A program made the position numbers and the translations under genes. A DNA stretch of 64,000 bases, from assembly GCA_017619675.1 (NCBI GenBank), contig JAFZRX010000007.1:1-64000 (forward strand). Reading direction: 5' to 3'. Under the pieces are notes generated by a model. It saw only the letters and a list, made by a program, of their open reading frames with translations. It was not told the DNA's origin and did not search any database. Every line of letters starts with the position of its first letter. The stretch's first letter is position 1. Source of the DNA: Bacteroidales bacterium. GTDB lineage: Bacteria > Bacteroidota > Bacteroidia > Bacteroidales > UBA932. This document shows, in pieces, positions 1 through 6,980 of this stretch.

Positions 1-771
1 ATCTTTGGAAAGGCTCTTCCCGTCAAAAGTACCTTCAAAACCCTCCTCTGTCAACGAAAGCTTAGTGATCACACGCATATCCTGGATCCTCAGATTGATG
101 GCAGGGTCGATAAGATCCAGGTCGCTTGCATAAGAACAAGCTTTGAGAATAGGCGTCAGGGCATGGTTGATGGTGGCGTCGCTGTTCTTTTTAACATCCC
201 TTCTCCATTCAATGTATGCATCGACCAACTCTGGGGTAATATCCCCGACATAGATGGAATCCGGTCGATAGGTTCCAAGTTTCTTTGCACGTAGAAAGGT
301 TTGGAAGATGTTCATTCCGCTTTTCCCGTTCTCAAGACGGCTCCTCCCAATCCGATTCCGCGCATAGTCGGAATTCAAACGCTCGATCGTGAACTCAACA
401 AAATCCTTCCCCTGGTCTTTTCTCAGAAGAGGCTTGTCAGCAAGAATGTCGGTGATGACAGCCGCCGTGATCTGGTGCGGATGCTTTTCATTATACTCAG
501 CGAGCAGGGAATCGACTCGCTCAACACGGGAGAGCAGCATCCTGTTGAGTCGCTTGTATTCTTCGCCGTAGCTGGCGCGGATCTCTCCACGACCTTGATT
601 CCCTTTCTGGTTCCAGTCGCTCTCCTTGACAAAGACATTCGTCGATTTCCGGACAATCTGCCGATTCCAGGTATACTCCAGTTCAATCGGATATGCCTTC
701 TCCTTTTCCGGATTCTTCGGTGTCCGGAGCCTGAATTTCCCAAGGGGATATATTCGTTTCGGTCTGCCCAT
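1..771 (-). CDS. Tyrosine recombinase/phage-type integrase, N-terminal part (runs off the left edge)
   Basis: I translated the minus strand from the ATG whose complement is at 769-771; the frame stays open for 257 codons to the window edge. The product begins MGRPKRIYPLGKF, has a basic N-terminal region resembling the arm-type DNA-binding domain of Bacteroidetes integrases (residues 1-105), and then a helical SAM-like core-binding domain (about 120-220, with 'FVEFTIERL' and 'TPELVDAYIEW'). The catalytic domain with the R-H-R-Y residues would lie beyond position 1, so activity cannot be judged. Such recombinases catalyse site-specific integration and excision of mobile elements. Upstream lie a -7 box and a cluster of short repeats. 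The next gene to the right looks like ordinary chromosome, so this is probably one end of an integrated element. The family call is from visible motifs only. Confidence 0.8.
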   Translation of the reverse strand, partial: MGRPKRIYPLGKFRLRTPKNPEKEKAYPIELEYTWNRQIVRKSTNVFVKESDWNQKGNQGRGEIRASYGEEYKRLNRMLLSRVERVDSLLAEYNEKHPHQITAAVITDILADKPLLRKDQGKDFVEFTIERLNSDYARNRIGRSRLENGKSGMNIFQTFLRAKKLGTYRPDSIYVGDITPELVDAYIEWRRDVKKNSDATINHALTPILKACSYASDLDLIDPAINLRIQDMRVITKLSLTEEGFEGTFDGKSLSKD

Positions 772-805
772 TGTTTGTCCTTTCCCCAATACTCACGAGG
801 ATGTA

Positions 806-813
806 CAAACATA
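806..813 (-). promoter_or_regulatory. Putative -7 box of the integrase gene
   Basis: The plus-strand CAAACATA reads TATGTTTG on the minus strand, a perfect match to the Bacteroidota TAnnTTTG element. It lies 34 nt upstream of the integrase start at 771. TTTG-like -33 candidates come from the ACAAACAAA repeat at 821-833, though the spacing is shorter than ideal. Confidence 0.45.
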
Positions 814-820
814 ATGATTT

Positions 821-915
821 TTAGACAAACAAACTACTATTTTTAGCGATTTTTAGCTATTTAGACAAACAAATTCGGCAAACAAACGCCTTAAAATAAC
901 AGCGAGACAAACAAA
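821..915. repeat. Cluster of ACAAACAAA direct repeats upstream of the integrase
   Basis: TTAGACAAACAAA occurs at 821-833 and again at 861-873, exactly 40 bp apart. AGACAAACAAA occurs at 905-915, and a shorter CAAACAAAC at 879-887. An 'ATTTTTAG' motif is also repeated in the AT-rich spacer. The spacing and position beside a tyrosine recombinase suggest arm-type binding sites or operator sites, but the core attachment site cannot be identified from one side. No ORF or RNA is visible in 772-967. Confidence 0.55.
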
Positions 916-967
916 TTATCTTTGCTTATCTCGCTGTAAATTAGTATTTTAAGAGTAAAAATGCCTC

Positions 968-1192
968 TTAATACTCCTCCTCGTTAAAGAAGAAATCTTC
1001 TTTGGTGGGGTAATCCGGCCAGATATCCTCTATGCTTTCGTAGATCTCGCCGTCGTCCTCAAGCTCGGTGAGGTTCTCCATAACTTCCTCAGGAGCACCG
1101 GAACGGTTAGCGTAATCTATCAATTCGTCTTTTGTTGCCGGCCATGGTGCATCGTCCAGGCTGCTGGCAAGTTCTAGGGTCCAGTATGACAT
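968..1192 (-). CDS. DUF2795 family small acidic protein
   Basis: A 74-residue protein, strongly acidic, with the pattern '[14 protein letters not shown]', '[10 protein letters not shown]' and an acidic C-terminus with '[18 protein letters not shown]'. This matches my memory of the DUF2795 family found widely in Bacteroidota and some other bacteria. The family has no established function; its fold is predicted to be a small helical domain. The length is the usual one, so the gene looks intact. It is divergent from folE, and the two promoters share the 76-bp gap. There are no predicted membrane segments or signal peptide, so it should be cytoplasmic. Confidence 0.8.
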   Translation of the reverse strand: MSYWTLELASSLDDAPWPATKDELIDYANRSGAPEEVMENLTELEDDGEIYESIEDIWPDYPTKEDFFFNEEEY

Positions 1193-1218
1193 TGCGTATC
1201 AGTTTTTGGTTTTCGGCG

Positions 1219-1226
1219 CAAATATA
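1219..1226 (-). promoter_or_regulatory. Putative -7 box of the DUF2795 gene
   Basis: CAAATATA on the plus strand reads TATATTTG on the minus strand, a perfect TAnnTTTG. The start codon is 26 nt downstream, giving a normal short leader. Confidence 0.5.
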
Positions 1227-1256
1227 GATAAAAATTCAATACTGCAAATATTTTTA

Positions 1257-1264
1257 TATTTTTG
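1257..1264 (+). promoter_or_regulatory. Putative -7 box of folE, only 4 nt before the ATG
   Basis: TATTTTTG matches TAnnTTTG perfectly. Only four bases separate it from the folE ATG at 1269, so the transcript would begin at or next to the start codon. No Shine-Dalgarno sequence is possible on such an mRNA. Confidence 0.5.
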
Positions 1265-1268
1265 TATC

Positions 1269-1862
1269 ATGGCTTACACGAAAGAAGAAACTTACAACCC
1301 GGCTGTGACGGAAGAAATCGCAGCCCATGTAAAGGAAATATTGCGCCTTCTGGGAGAGGACCAGGACCGCGAAGGGCTCCTCAAGACACCTGAAAGGGTG
1401 GCTAAGTCCCTGCAGTTCCTTACCAAAGGATATGGCGAGGACGGCAAGGAGATTATCCAGAGCGCCATGTTCGAGGAGAAATACCGCCAAATGGTGCTGG
1501 TGAAGGATATAGAACTGTATTCCACCTGCGAGCACCACATGCTGCCGTTTATTGGCAAGTGCCACGTGGCGTACATCCCTGACGGAAAGATCACGGGCCT
1601 TTCCAAGATTGCCCGCGTGGTGGAGACCTACGCTCGCAGGCTCCAGGTCCAGGAGCGCCTGACCGTGCAGATCAGGGACTGCATCCAGGAGGCCCTGCAT
1701 CCCATGGGCGTAGCAGTGGTAATCGAGGCCAACCACACCTGCATGCAGGTGCGCGGCGTCCAGAAATCCAACGCCATAACAACCACATCCGCTTTCAGCG
1801 GAATCTTCCTGAGCGATGACCGCACCCGCAATGAATTCCTCAACCTCATAAAGCAACACTAG
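1269..1862 (+). CDS. folE: GTP cyclohydrolase I
   Basis: 197 residues. GTP cyclohydrolase I converts GTP to 7,8-dihydroneopterin triphosphate, the first step of tetrahydrofolate (and queuosine-type deazapurine) synthesis, as a cytoplasmic homodecamer with one zinc per active site. The zinc ligands are visible: C87 and H90 in '[10 protein letters not shown]' and C158 in 'CMQVRGVQ'. 'TPERVAKSL' near residue 40 and '[19 protein letters not shown]' at 111-129 are family signatures. The ATG at 1269 was chosen because upstream in-frame sequence is AT-rich promoter DNA and the family normally starts just before the acidic helix. GH127 follows after 27 nt on the same strand and may be co-transcribed, although the functions are unrelated. 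Confidence 0.96.
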   Translation: MAYTKEETYNPAVTEEIAAHVKEILRLLGEDQDREGLLKTPERVAKSLQFLTKGYGEDGKEIIQSAMFEEKYRQMVLVKDIELYSTCEHHMLPFIGKCHVAYIPDGKITGLSKIARVVETYARRLQVQERLTVQIRDCIQEALHPMGVAVVIEANHTCMQVRGVQKSNAITTTSAFSGIFLSDDRTRNEFLNLIKQH

Positions 1863-1889
1863 GTAGAAACCACATAACACACAACCATT

Positions 1890-4277
1890 ATGAAGCGCAT
1901 CACTATCTTCCTGATTCTGATACTCTCCTTCAGCCGCATTGTCTCCAATGCGCAGGACAAGTTATATCATAACACCTTCAGCCTGAGCGATGTAGAACTC
2001 CTTGACGGACCGTTCAAGCATGCCCAGGACCTGAATGTGGAGGTCCTTCTTGAGTATGACGTGGACAGGCTCCTGGCCCCGTTCCTCAAAGAGGCAGGCC
2101 TCACTCCAAAGGCCCCTTATTTCCCTAACTGGGAAGGCCTGGACGGCCATATAGGCGGCCACTACGTGGGCGCACTGGCCATCCATTACGCCGCCACCGG
2201 CAACCAGGAATGCTATGACAGGCTGCAGTACATGCTCTCTGAACTTAAGCGCGCACAGGACGCCAACGGAGACGGCTACATTGGAGGCGTGCCCAACAGC
2301 AAGACCCTCTGGGGCGAACTCAAGAAAGGCAACATGGACCTCTACCGGCGCGCGTGGGTGCCCTGGTACAACGTGCACAAGCTGTACGCAGGCCTCCGCG
2401 ACGCCTGGCAGTATGCCGGCTGCGAGGACGCAAAGGAGATGTTCCTCAAGATGTGCGACTGGGGCATGGGAATCTTCCAGGACTTCACCGACGAGCAGAT
2501 GGAGCAGATGTGCAACACCGAGTTCGGAGGAATGGACGAGATATTTGCCGATGCGTACCAGATGACTGGCGACGCCAAGTACCTCAAAGCGGCTAAGCGC
2601 TTCGCCCATCACCAGCTGCTGGACGCGATGGCCGCGCACAACGACAACCTTGACAACAAGCACGCGAACACCCAGGTGCCCAAGGCATCGGGCTATGCCC
2701 GAATCGCCCAGCAGGACGGAGACCCCACCTTCCGCGAAGCGGCGGAATTCTTCTGGGACAGGGTTGCCAACTACCGCTCAGTGGTGATCGGCGGCAACAG
2801 CCGCAGCGAGCACTTCCCTGCCGCGGCGGATTACATTAGTTACATTGAGCACCGCGAGGGACCGGAGTCCTGCAACACACATAACATGCTCAGGCTCACC
2901 GAGTTTCTCTTTGAGATAGACCCCGATGCCAAGTATGCTGACTTCTATGAGAAGGCAATGTACAACCACATCCTCTCCACCCAGCATCCGGAGCACGGAG
3001 GATATGTTTACTTTACGTCCATGCGCCCCGCCCACTACCGCGTCTACTCACAGCCCAACAGCGGAATGTGGTGCTGCGTGGGCACAGGAATGGAGAACCA
3101 CGGTAAATACGGTGAGTTCATCTACACCCACGACGGTGACTCCGAACTCCGCGTGAACCTGTTCGTAGCCTCCAGACTGAACTGGAAGGAGAACAAGGCA
3201 ACCATTACCCAGGAAACCAACTTCCCTTATGAGGAAGGCAGCAAGATTACCGTAAACCTCAAGAAATCCAAGAAGTTCAAGATGCTTGTCCGCTGCCCTG
3301 AATGGACGGATGCGGGATACAGCATCAAGGTGAACGGAAAAGAATTCGCAGCCGGTGCAACGCCCCAGTCATACGTGGAGATAGACCGCAAATGGAAGAA
3401 CGGAGACGTTGTGGAGATCAGCCTTCCAATGAAGGTTTCAGTAGAGGAACTGGAGTACGTTCCCCAGTACCTGGCGGTCAAGAAGGGTCCCATAGTGCTG
3501 GCCGCAAGGACAGGCACGGAGCACCTTGACGGGCTCATCTCCGACGACGGCCGCTGGGCGCACATTGCCTCCGGACCGCTGGTTCCTATCGACCAGACCC
3601 CTATTATGGTGGGCACCCGCGAGAGCGTCGAGCAGCGCGTACAGCACATGCAGGCGGTTCCAGGAAAGCCTCTCCACTACACCGTAGCCGGCCTGTTCAA
3701 CGACCGCAAATATGACAACCTTGAACTGGAGCCTTTCTTCTACCTGCACGACAGCCGCTACGCCATATACTTCCTTAACCTCACCGAGGACGGCTATGAC
3801 GATATGCTGGCCCAGATCCGCGCGGAAGAAGCCGCCATGCTGGCGCTTGACCGCAGGACCGTGGATGCCGTAACCCCCGGCGAACAGCAGCCGGAGGTTG
3901 ACCACAAAATGCAGAACGAGAACTCCCAGACCGGAAACGAGGACAACAAGCCGTACCGTACCATCCGCCGCGGTGGATATTTCAGTTACGAACTGTTCAC
4001 CGACAACCTGGAAGACCTCTCACTGAGCGTTGGCTACTGGGGCAACGAAACATCGGGCAACCCCAACATGCCGCGCGCCCTGGACATCCTTGTAGACGAC
4101 GAGCTTATCATAAGCGAAACCGCGTTCCCGGCTACCGGCCAGAAGAAGATAGAGCGCAAGGAATACGCCCTTCCAAAGTCATCCCTGCAGGGCAAGGACA
4201 AGGTAAGGATAACCTTCCGCGGTCAGGCCAACTCAATGGGAGCGAGGATATTTGACGTGCGTCTGGTGAAGGACTAG
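1890..4277 (+). CDS. Secreted GH127 (beta-L-arabinofuranosidase family) glycoside hydrolase
   Basis: 795 residues with a signal peptide (about 1-21, 'LILILSFSRIVSNAQ'), so periplasmic or outer. Residues about 28-540 match the (alpha/alpha)6 barrel of GH127 (formerly DUF1680). In characterised GH127 enzymes zinc is held by Glu, Cys, Cys, Cys, and one Cys is the nucleophile. Here E326-S-C328 ('GPESCNTHNM') and C395-C396 ('MWCCVGTGMENHG') fit those positions, and E307 ('SEHFP') fits the acid/base. The C-terminal third (about 560-795) looks like the accessory beta-sandwich domains common in Bacteroides homologues, split by a polar linker near 665-690. The expected role is release of beta-linked L-arabinofuranose from plant glycans or glycoproteins. 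No SusC/SusD pair is nearby. The TAG stop overlaps the stop of the convergent HAD gene. Confidence 0.88.
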   Translation: MKRITIFLILILSFSRIVSNAQDKLYHNTFSLSDVELLDGPFKHAQDLNVEVLLEYDVDRLLAPFLKEAGLTPKAPYFPNWEGLDGHIGGHYVGALAIHYAATGNQECYDRLQYMLSELKRAQDANGDGYIGGVPNSKTLWGELKKGNMDLYRRAWVPWYNVHKLYAGLRDAWQYAGCEDAKEMFLKMCDWGMGIFQDFTDEQMEQMCNTEFGGMDEIFADAYQMTGDAKYLKAAKRFAHHQLLDAMAAHNDNLDNKHANTQVPKASGYARIAQQDGDPTFREAAEFFWDRVANYRSVVIGGNSRSEHFPAAADYISYIEHREGPESCNTHNMLRLTEFLFEIDPDAKYADFYEKAMYNHILSTQHPEHGGYVYFTSMRPAHYRVYSQPNSGMWCCVGTGMENHGKYGEFIYTHDGDSELRVNLFVASRLNWKENKATITQETNFPYEEGSKITVNLKKSKKFKMLVRCPEWTDAGYSIKVNGKEFAAGATPQSYVEIDRKWKNGDVVEISLPMKVSVEELEYVPQYLAVKKGPIVLAARTGTEHLDGLISDDGRWAHIASGPLVPIDQTPIMVGTRESVEQRVQHMQAVPGKPLHYTVAGLFNDRKYDNLELEPFFYLHDSRYAIYFLNLTEDGYDDMLAQIRAEEAAMLALDRRTVDAVTPGEQQPEVDHKMQNENSQTGNEDNKPYRTIRRGGYFSYELFTDNLEDLSLSVGYWGNETSGNPNMPRALDILVDDELIISETAFPATGQKKIERKEYALPKSSLQGKDKVRITFRGQANSMGARIFDVRLVKD

Positions 4278-5107
4278 CGGGAGAGGGACTGAAGGGTCAC
4301 ATCCGCACGGATCTTGTCTATGATCGCGCATACTACCTGGTATGCGCGACTTTCTTTTGTGAAGACGGCCGGCGCCGTGAAGCTCACGCGTCCCTGACGC
4401 TTGAGCTTGAAGGCGGTGGCCTTCTTCTTGTCGTTGGCCGGATTGTACACCGCAATTGAGTGGCCTCCGAACATCGTGATAATCTTCATGCACGGGACGT
4501 CTGTCTCTCCGTCGCCGAAATAGATCATGTGTGTGAACGGGATGCGCTTCTTGTCCTCCGCGATACTGGAGTTGACCACTTTTGCATCCTGGGCGCTGAA
4601 GATACCCTTGTTTATCTTGAAAAGGAACTGCGTCTTGGCGGTATAGTCCACGGCTATTCCAGGCCACTGGGCGTCACCGTTCTCGTCATAGATGAAGGTT
4701 CCGGCAAAGATGTGCTTGAATTCGCCTGCTATGCTGCTGCCCTCGATGATTTCCTTGAGGCCTGAGGAATTGATGTAGTGCTCTATGCGCACGCCGTGCT
4801 CGCGTCCGTACTTGTTGACAAGTGAGAACCACTCCTTGACGCCTTCGAACAGTTCTATGTCCCTTCCGAAGGACTTGAAACTGTCCTTGCGCAGGCGGAT
4901 GCCGTTGCGGTGCGCCTCGTCGAACATCAGTTTCATATAGGCCAGGACGTTGGAGGCGTCCTGCCCCTTTGCAATGCTGTCGCTCAGCGCCCAGAACTCC
5001 GCGGGGGTCTTCCCCACGGCCTGGATGAAGCCGAACTCCTGCATGTTTCCCGGCGAAAGAGTGCCGTCAAAATCGTAAATAAGCGCTACTATCGGTTTTC
5101 TTTTCAT
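4274..5107 (-). CDS. HAD-superfamily phosphatase
   Basis: 277 residues. Motif I is 'LIYDFDGTLSPG' with the nucleophile D12 and acid/base D14. 'INSSGLKEIIEG' fits motif II, and 'MIYFGDGETDVPCMK' is a clear motif IV with acidic metal ligands. This is a cytoplasmic haloacid-dehalogenase-type phosphohydrolase with a helical cap between motifs I and II. The substrate cannot be deduced; the shape is closest to phosphoserine-phosphatase-like members. It is convergent with the GH127 gene; the two stops share the tetranucleotide CTAG at 4274-4277. It is divergent from the acyl-CoA synthetase gene across a 128-bp region with repeated TTTCACCACA motifs. Confidence 0.88.
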   Translation of the reverse strand: MKRKPIVALIYDFDGTLSPGNMQEFGFIQAVGKTPAEFWALSDSIAKGQDASNVLAYMKLMFDEAHRNGIRLRKDSFKSFGRDIELFEGVKEWFSLVNKYGREHGVRIEHYINSSGLKEIIEGSSIAGEFKHIFAGTFIYDENGDAQWPGIAVDYTAKTQFLFKINKGIFSAQDAKVVNSSIAEDKKRIPFTHMIYFGDGETDVPCMKIITMFGGHSIAVYNPANDKKKATAFKLKRQGRVSFTAPAVFTKESRAYQVVCAIIDKIRADVTLQSLSR

Positions 5108-5111
5108 ATTA

Positions 5112-5163
5112 TTTCACCACACATTTGGGCAGTTCACCCCAAATATCGGTATTTTTCACCACA
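5112..5163. repeat. Direct repeats in the HAD/acyl-CoA synthetase divergent promoter region
   Basis: TTTCACCACA occurs at 5112-5121 and again at 5154-5163. TTGGGCAG occurs at 5125-5132 and 5179-5186, with a further GGGCAG at 5193-5198. The arrangement between two divergent genes could be an operator for a shared regulator; this is inference. Confidence 0.35.
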
Positions 5164-5201
5164 TTTTACAAAAAAGTGTTGGGCAGGTGTACGGGCAGGG
5201 G

Positions 5202-5209
5202 TAAATTTG
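5202..5209 (+). promoter_or_regulatory. Putative promoter of the acyl-CoA synthetase gene
   Basis: TAAATTTG is a perfect -7 box. A GTTG at 5178-5181 sits 20 nt upstream, the expected distance for a -33 TTTG element. The ATG is 26 nt downstream. Confidence 0.55.
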
Positions 5210-5235
5210 CGGCGTTAAAAAAATCTAAACAACAC

Positions 5236-6879
5236 ATGGAACATTATTTCAGTATACTTGAGCAGACTATCAAGAGAGATTGGGACAGACCTGCCCTGTG
5301 CAATTACAGAGGCGAAACTTTTTCATTCTGCCAGATGGCGGAGAACATTGAGAAGTTCCACATTTTCTTCAAGGAAGCCGGAATCAAGAAAGGCGAGAAG
5401 ATTGCCCTGAGCGCAAAGAACACAGCCCGTTGGGCCAACACCTTCCTGGCGATCAATACATATGAGACAGTAGTGGTACCTATCCTCAGCGACTTCACCC
5501 CTGAGGCCGTCTGCCACCTTACGGACCATTCAGAGGCCCGCATCCTCTTCACCGACAAGGAGATCTGGGAGAAGATGGACATAGCCCTCATGCCAAAAGT
5601 GATAGCCGTGGTCGACAATTCGGACTACACCCTCCTCTATTGCGCCAACAAGGACGTCCAGGCCGCATTCGACAACATTGACGCCAACTTCAAGAAGAAA
5701 TATCCCCTGGGATTCAGCAGGGAGAACGTATGCTACCCCAAGGACAACCAGAAGGACATAAGCATCATCAACTATACCTCCGGAACCACCAGCGCCCCCA
5801 AGGGCGTAATGCTCCGCTACGAGTGCTTCTCCGCAATGGTGGAGTTTGCCTCACGCAACGTATATGTAGATGACGAGGACGAGATCGTATCAATGCTCCC
5901 TATGGGCCACATCTACGGCCTCGCATTCGAGTTCATCTATCCTCTCTGCAACGGATGCACCATCCACTACCTGGGCAAGACCCCTTCCCCCACCCTGCTT
6001 CTCAAGGCCATGAAGGACGTGAAGCCTTATATGGTATGCACCGTTCCCCTTGTAATGGAGAAGGTTTACAAGTCAAGCATCAAGCCTGTCATCAGCAAGT
6101 GGTACATGAAGGTCCTCCTGGCCCTCCCCGGAATTGGAAAGGTGATATACAGGAAGATAGGACAGAAACTGGAGGAAGCCTTCGGCGGAAAGGTACGCAA
6201 CTTCATCATGGGAGGCGCAGCCCTCAATCCTGAGGTTGAGAAGGTATTCCGCAAGATTGGAATCCGCTACACCGTTGGCTACGGCATGACTGAGGCTTCG
6301 CCGCTTCTGGCATACGCCGATGCCGCAGTATACGCACCGGGCTCCTGCGGACGCCCCGTTGACTGCGCCGAGGTCAAGATCGACTCCGAGGATCCCCAGC
6401 ACATCGCCGGAGAAATCCTTGCGAAGGGCCTCAACATATGCAGCGGCTACTTCAACAACCCCGAGGCAAGCGCCAACGCCTTCACTGAGGACGGATACCT
6501 CCGCACCGGAGACCTGGGAATCATGGACAAGGACGGCAACATCTTCATCAAGGGACGCTGCAAGACCATGATCCTCTCCGCCAACGGACAGAACATCTAT
6601 CCTGAGGAACTGGAGGCCGTGATCAACAACCAGAACTACGTTTCAGAGTCAGTGGTAGTGGACCGCGCGGGCGCACTCATCGCACTCGTTTATCTTGACA
6701 GCGACTCCATAAAGAAGGACAAGCTGGACCAGGAGACCGTCTCCGACATCCCCGAGCAGATCCGCCACAACGTAAACCGCATCTTCCCCAAGTACAGCCA
6801 GATTTCCAAGGTGGAAGTTGTGCTGGCACCTTTCGAGAAGACTCCTAAGATGAGCATCAAGCGCTTCATGTACAAATAG
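5236..6879 (+). CDS. AMP-binding long-chain acyl-CoA synthetase
   Basis: 547 residues, full length for an ANL-superfamily adenylate-forming enzyme. The phosphate-binding loop is 'YTSGTTSAPKG' (180-190); 'VGYGMTEASPL' is the adenine/acyl-adenylate motif, 'YLRTGDLGIMDKDGN' the ribose-binding hinge region, and a Lys near the C-terminus ('FEKTPKMSIKRF') the catalytic lysine. It should activate a fatty acid with ATP and transfer it to CoA at the membrane or in the cytoplasm. The ATG at 5236 was chosen because it follows the promoter by 26 nt and gives the usual N-terminus; an upstream in-frame extension overlaps promoter DNA. It stands alone, and a hairpin separates it from htpG. Chain-length specificity is unknown. 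Confidence 0.9.
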   Translation: MEHYFSILEQTIKRDWDRPALCNYRGETFSFCQMAENIEKFHIFFKEAGIKKGEKIALSAKNTARWANTFLAINTYETVVVPILSDFTPEAVCHLTDHSEARILFTDKEIWEKMDIALMPKVIAVVDNSDYTLLYCANKDVQAAFDNIDANFKKKYPLGFSRENVCYPKDNQKDISIINYTSGTTSAPKGVMLRYECFSAMVEFASRNVYVDDEDEIVSMLPMGHIYGLAFEFIYPLCNGCTIHYLGKTPSPTLLLKAMKDVKPYMVCTVPLVMEKVYKSSIKPVISKWYMKVLLALPGIGKVIYRKIGQKLEEAFGGKVRNFIMGGAALNPEVEKVFRKIGIRYTVGYGMTEASPLLAYADAAVYAPGSCGRPVDCAEVKIDSEDPQHIAGEILAKGLNICSGYFNNPEASANAFTEDGYLRTGDLGIMDKDGNIFIKGRCKTMILSANGQNIYPEELEAVINNQNYVSESVVVDRAGALIALVYLDSDSIKKDKLDQETVSDIPEQIRHNVNRIFPKYSQISKVEVVLAPFEKTPKMSIKRFMYK

Positions 6880-6932
6880 TCACCCTGACTGACAATATGG
6901 CATAAAACCCATAATTGGAATATATTTTGACC

Positions 6933-6971
6933 TGTCTCCTTTTAGAAAAAAACGAAATCTAAAAGGAGACA
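6933..6971 (+). promoter_or_regulatory. Perfect 14-bp inverted repeat in the htpG leader covering the ribosome-binding site
   Basis: TGTCTCCTTTTAGA (6933-6946) pairs perfectly with TCTAAAAGGAGACA (6958-6971) around an 11-nt A-rich loop. The right arm contains AAGGAG, a strong Shine-Dalgarno sequence 12 nt before the htpG ATG at 6981, so the folded RNA would hide it. A near-match promoter element (TATATTTTG, 6921-6929) lies just upstream, which would place the hairpin at the 5' end of the mRNA. Alternatives are a heat-shock repressor operator or a weak terminator for the upstream gene. It is not CIRCE (different sequence and arm length). Confidence 0.6.
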
Positions 6972-6980
6972 TTTCATATT

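Noticed and set aside
821-915. ACAAACAAA repeats as a CRISPR array
   Set aside because: The repeats are 9-13 bp with unequal spacing and no cas genes; they fit recombinase or regulatory sites better.
1254-1880. Long minus-strand ORF opposite folE, and many similar long antisense ORFs (for example opposite htpG and gyrA)
   Set aside because: They mirror the codon structure of convincing genes on the other strand, lack family motifs and promoters, and reflect the high GC content of the third codon position.
6933-6971. htpG hairpin as a CIRCE element
   Set aside because: The arms do not match TTAGCACTC/GAGTGCTAA and the loop is 11 nt, so HrcA control by CIRCE is not supported.
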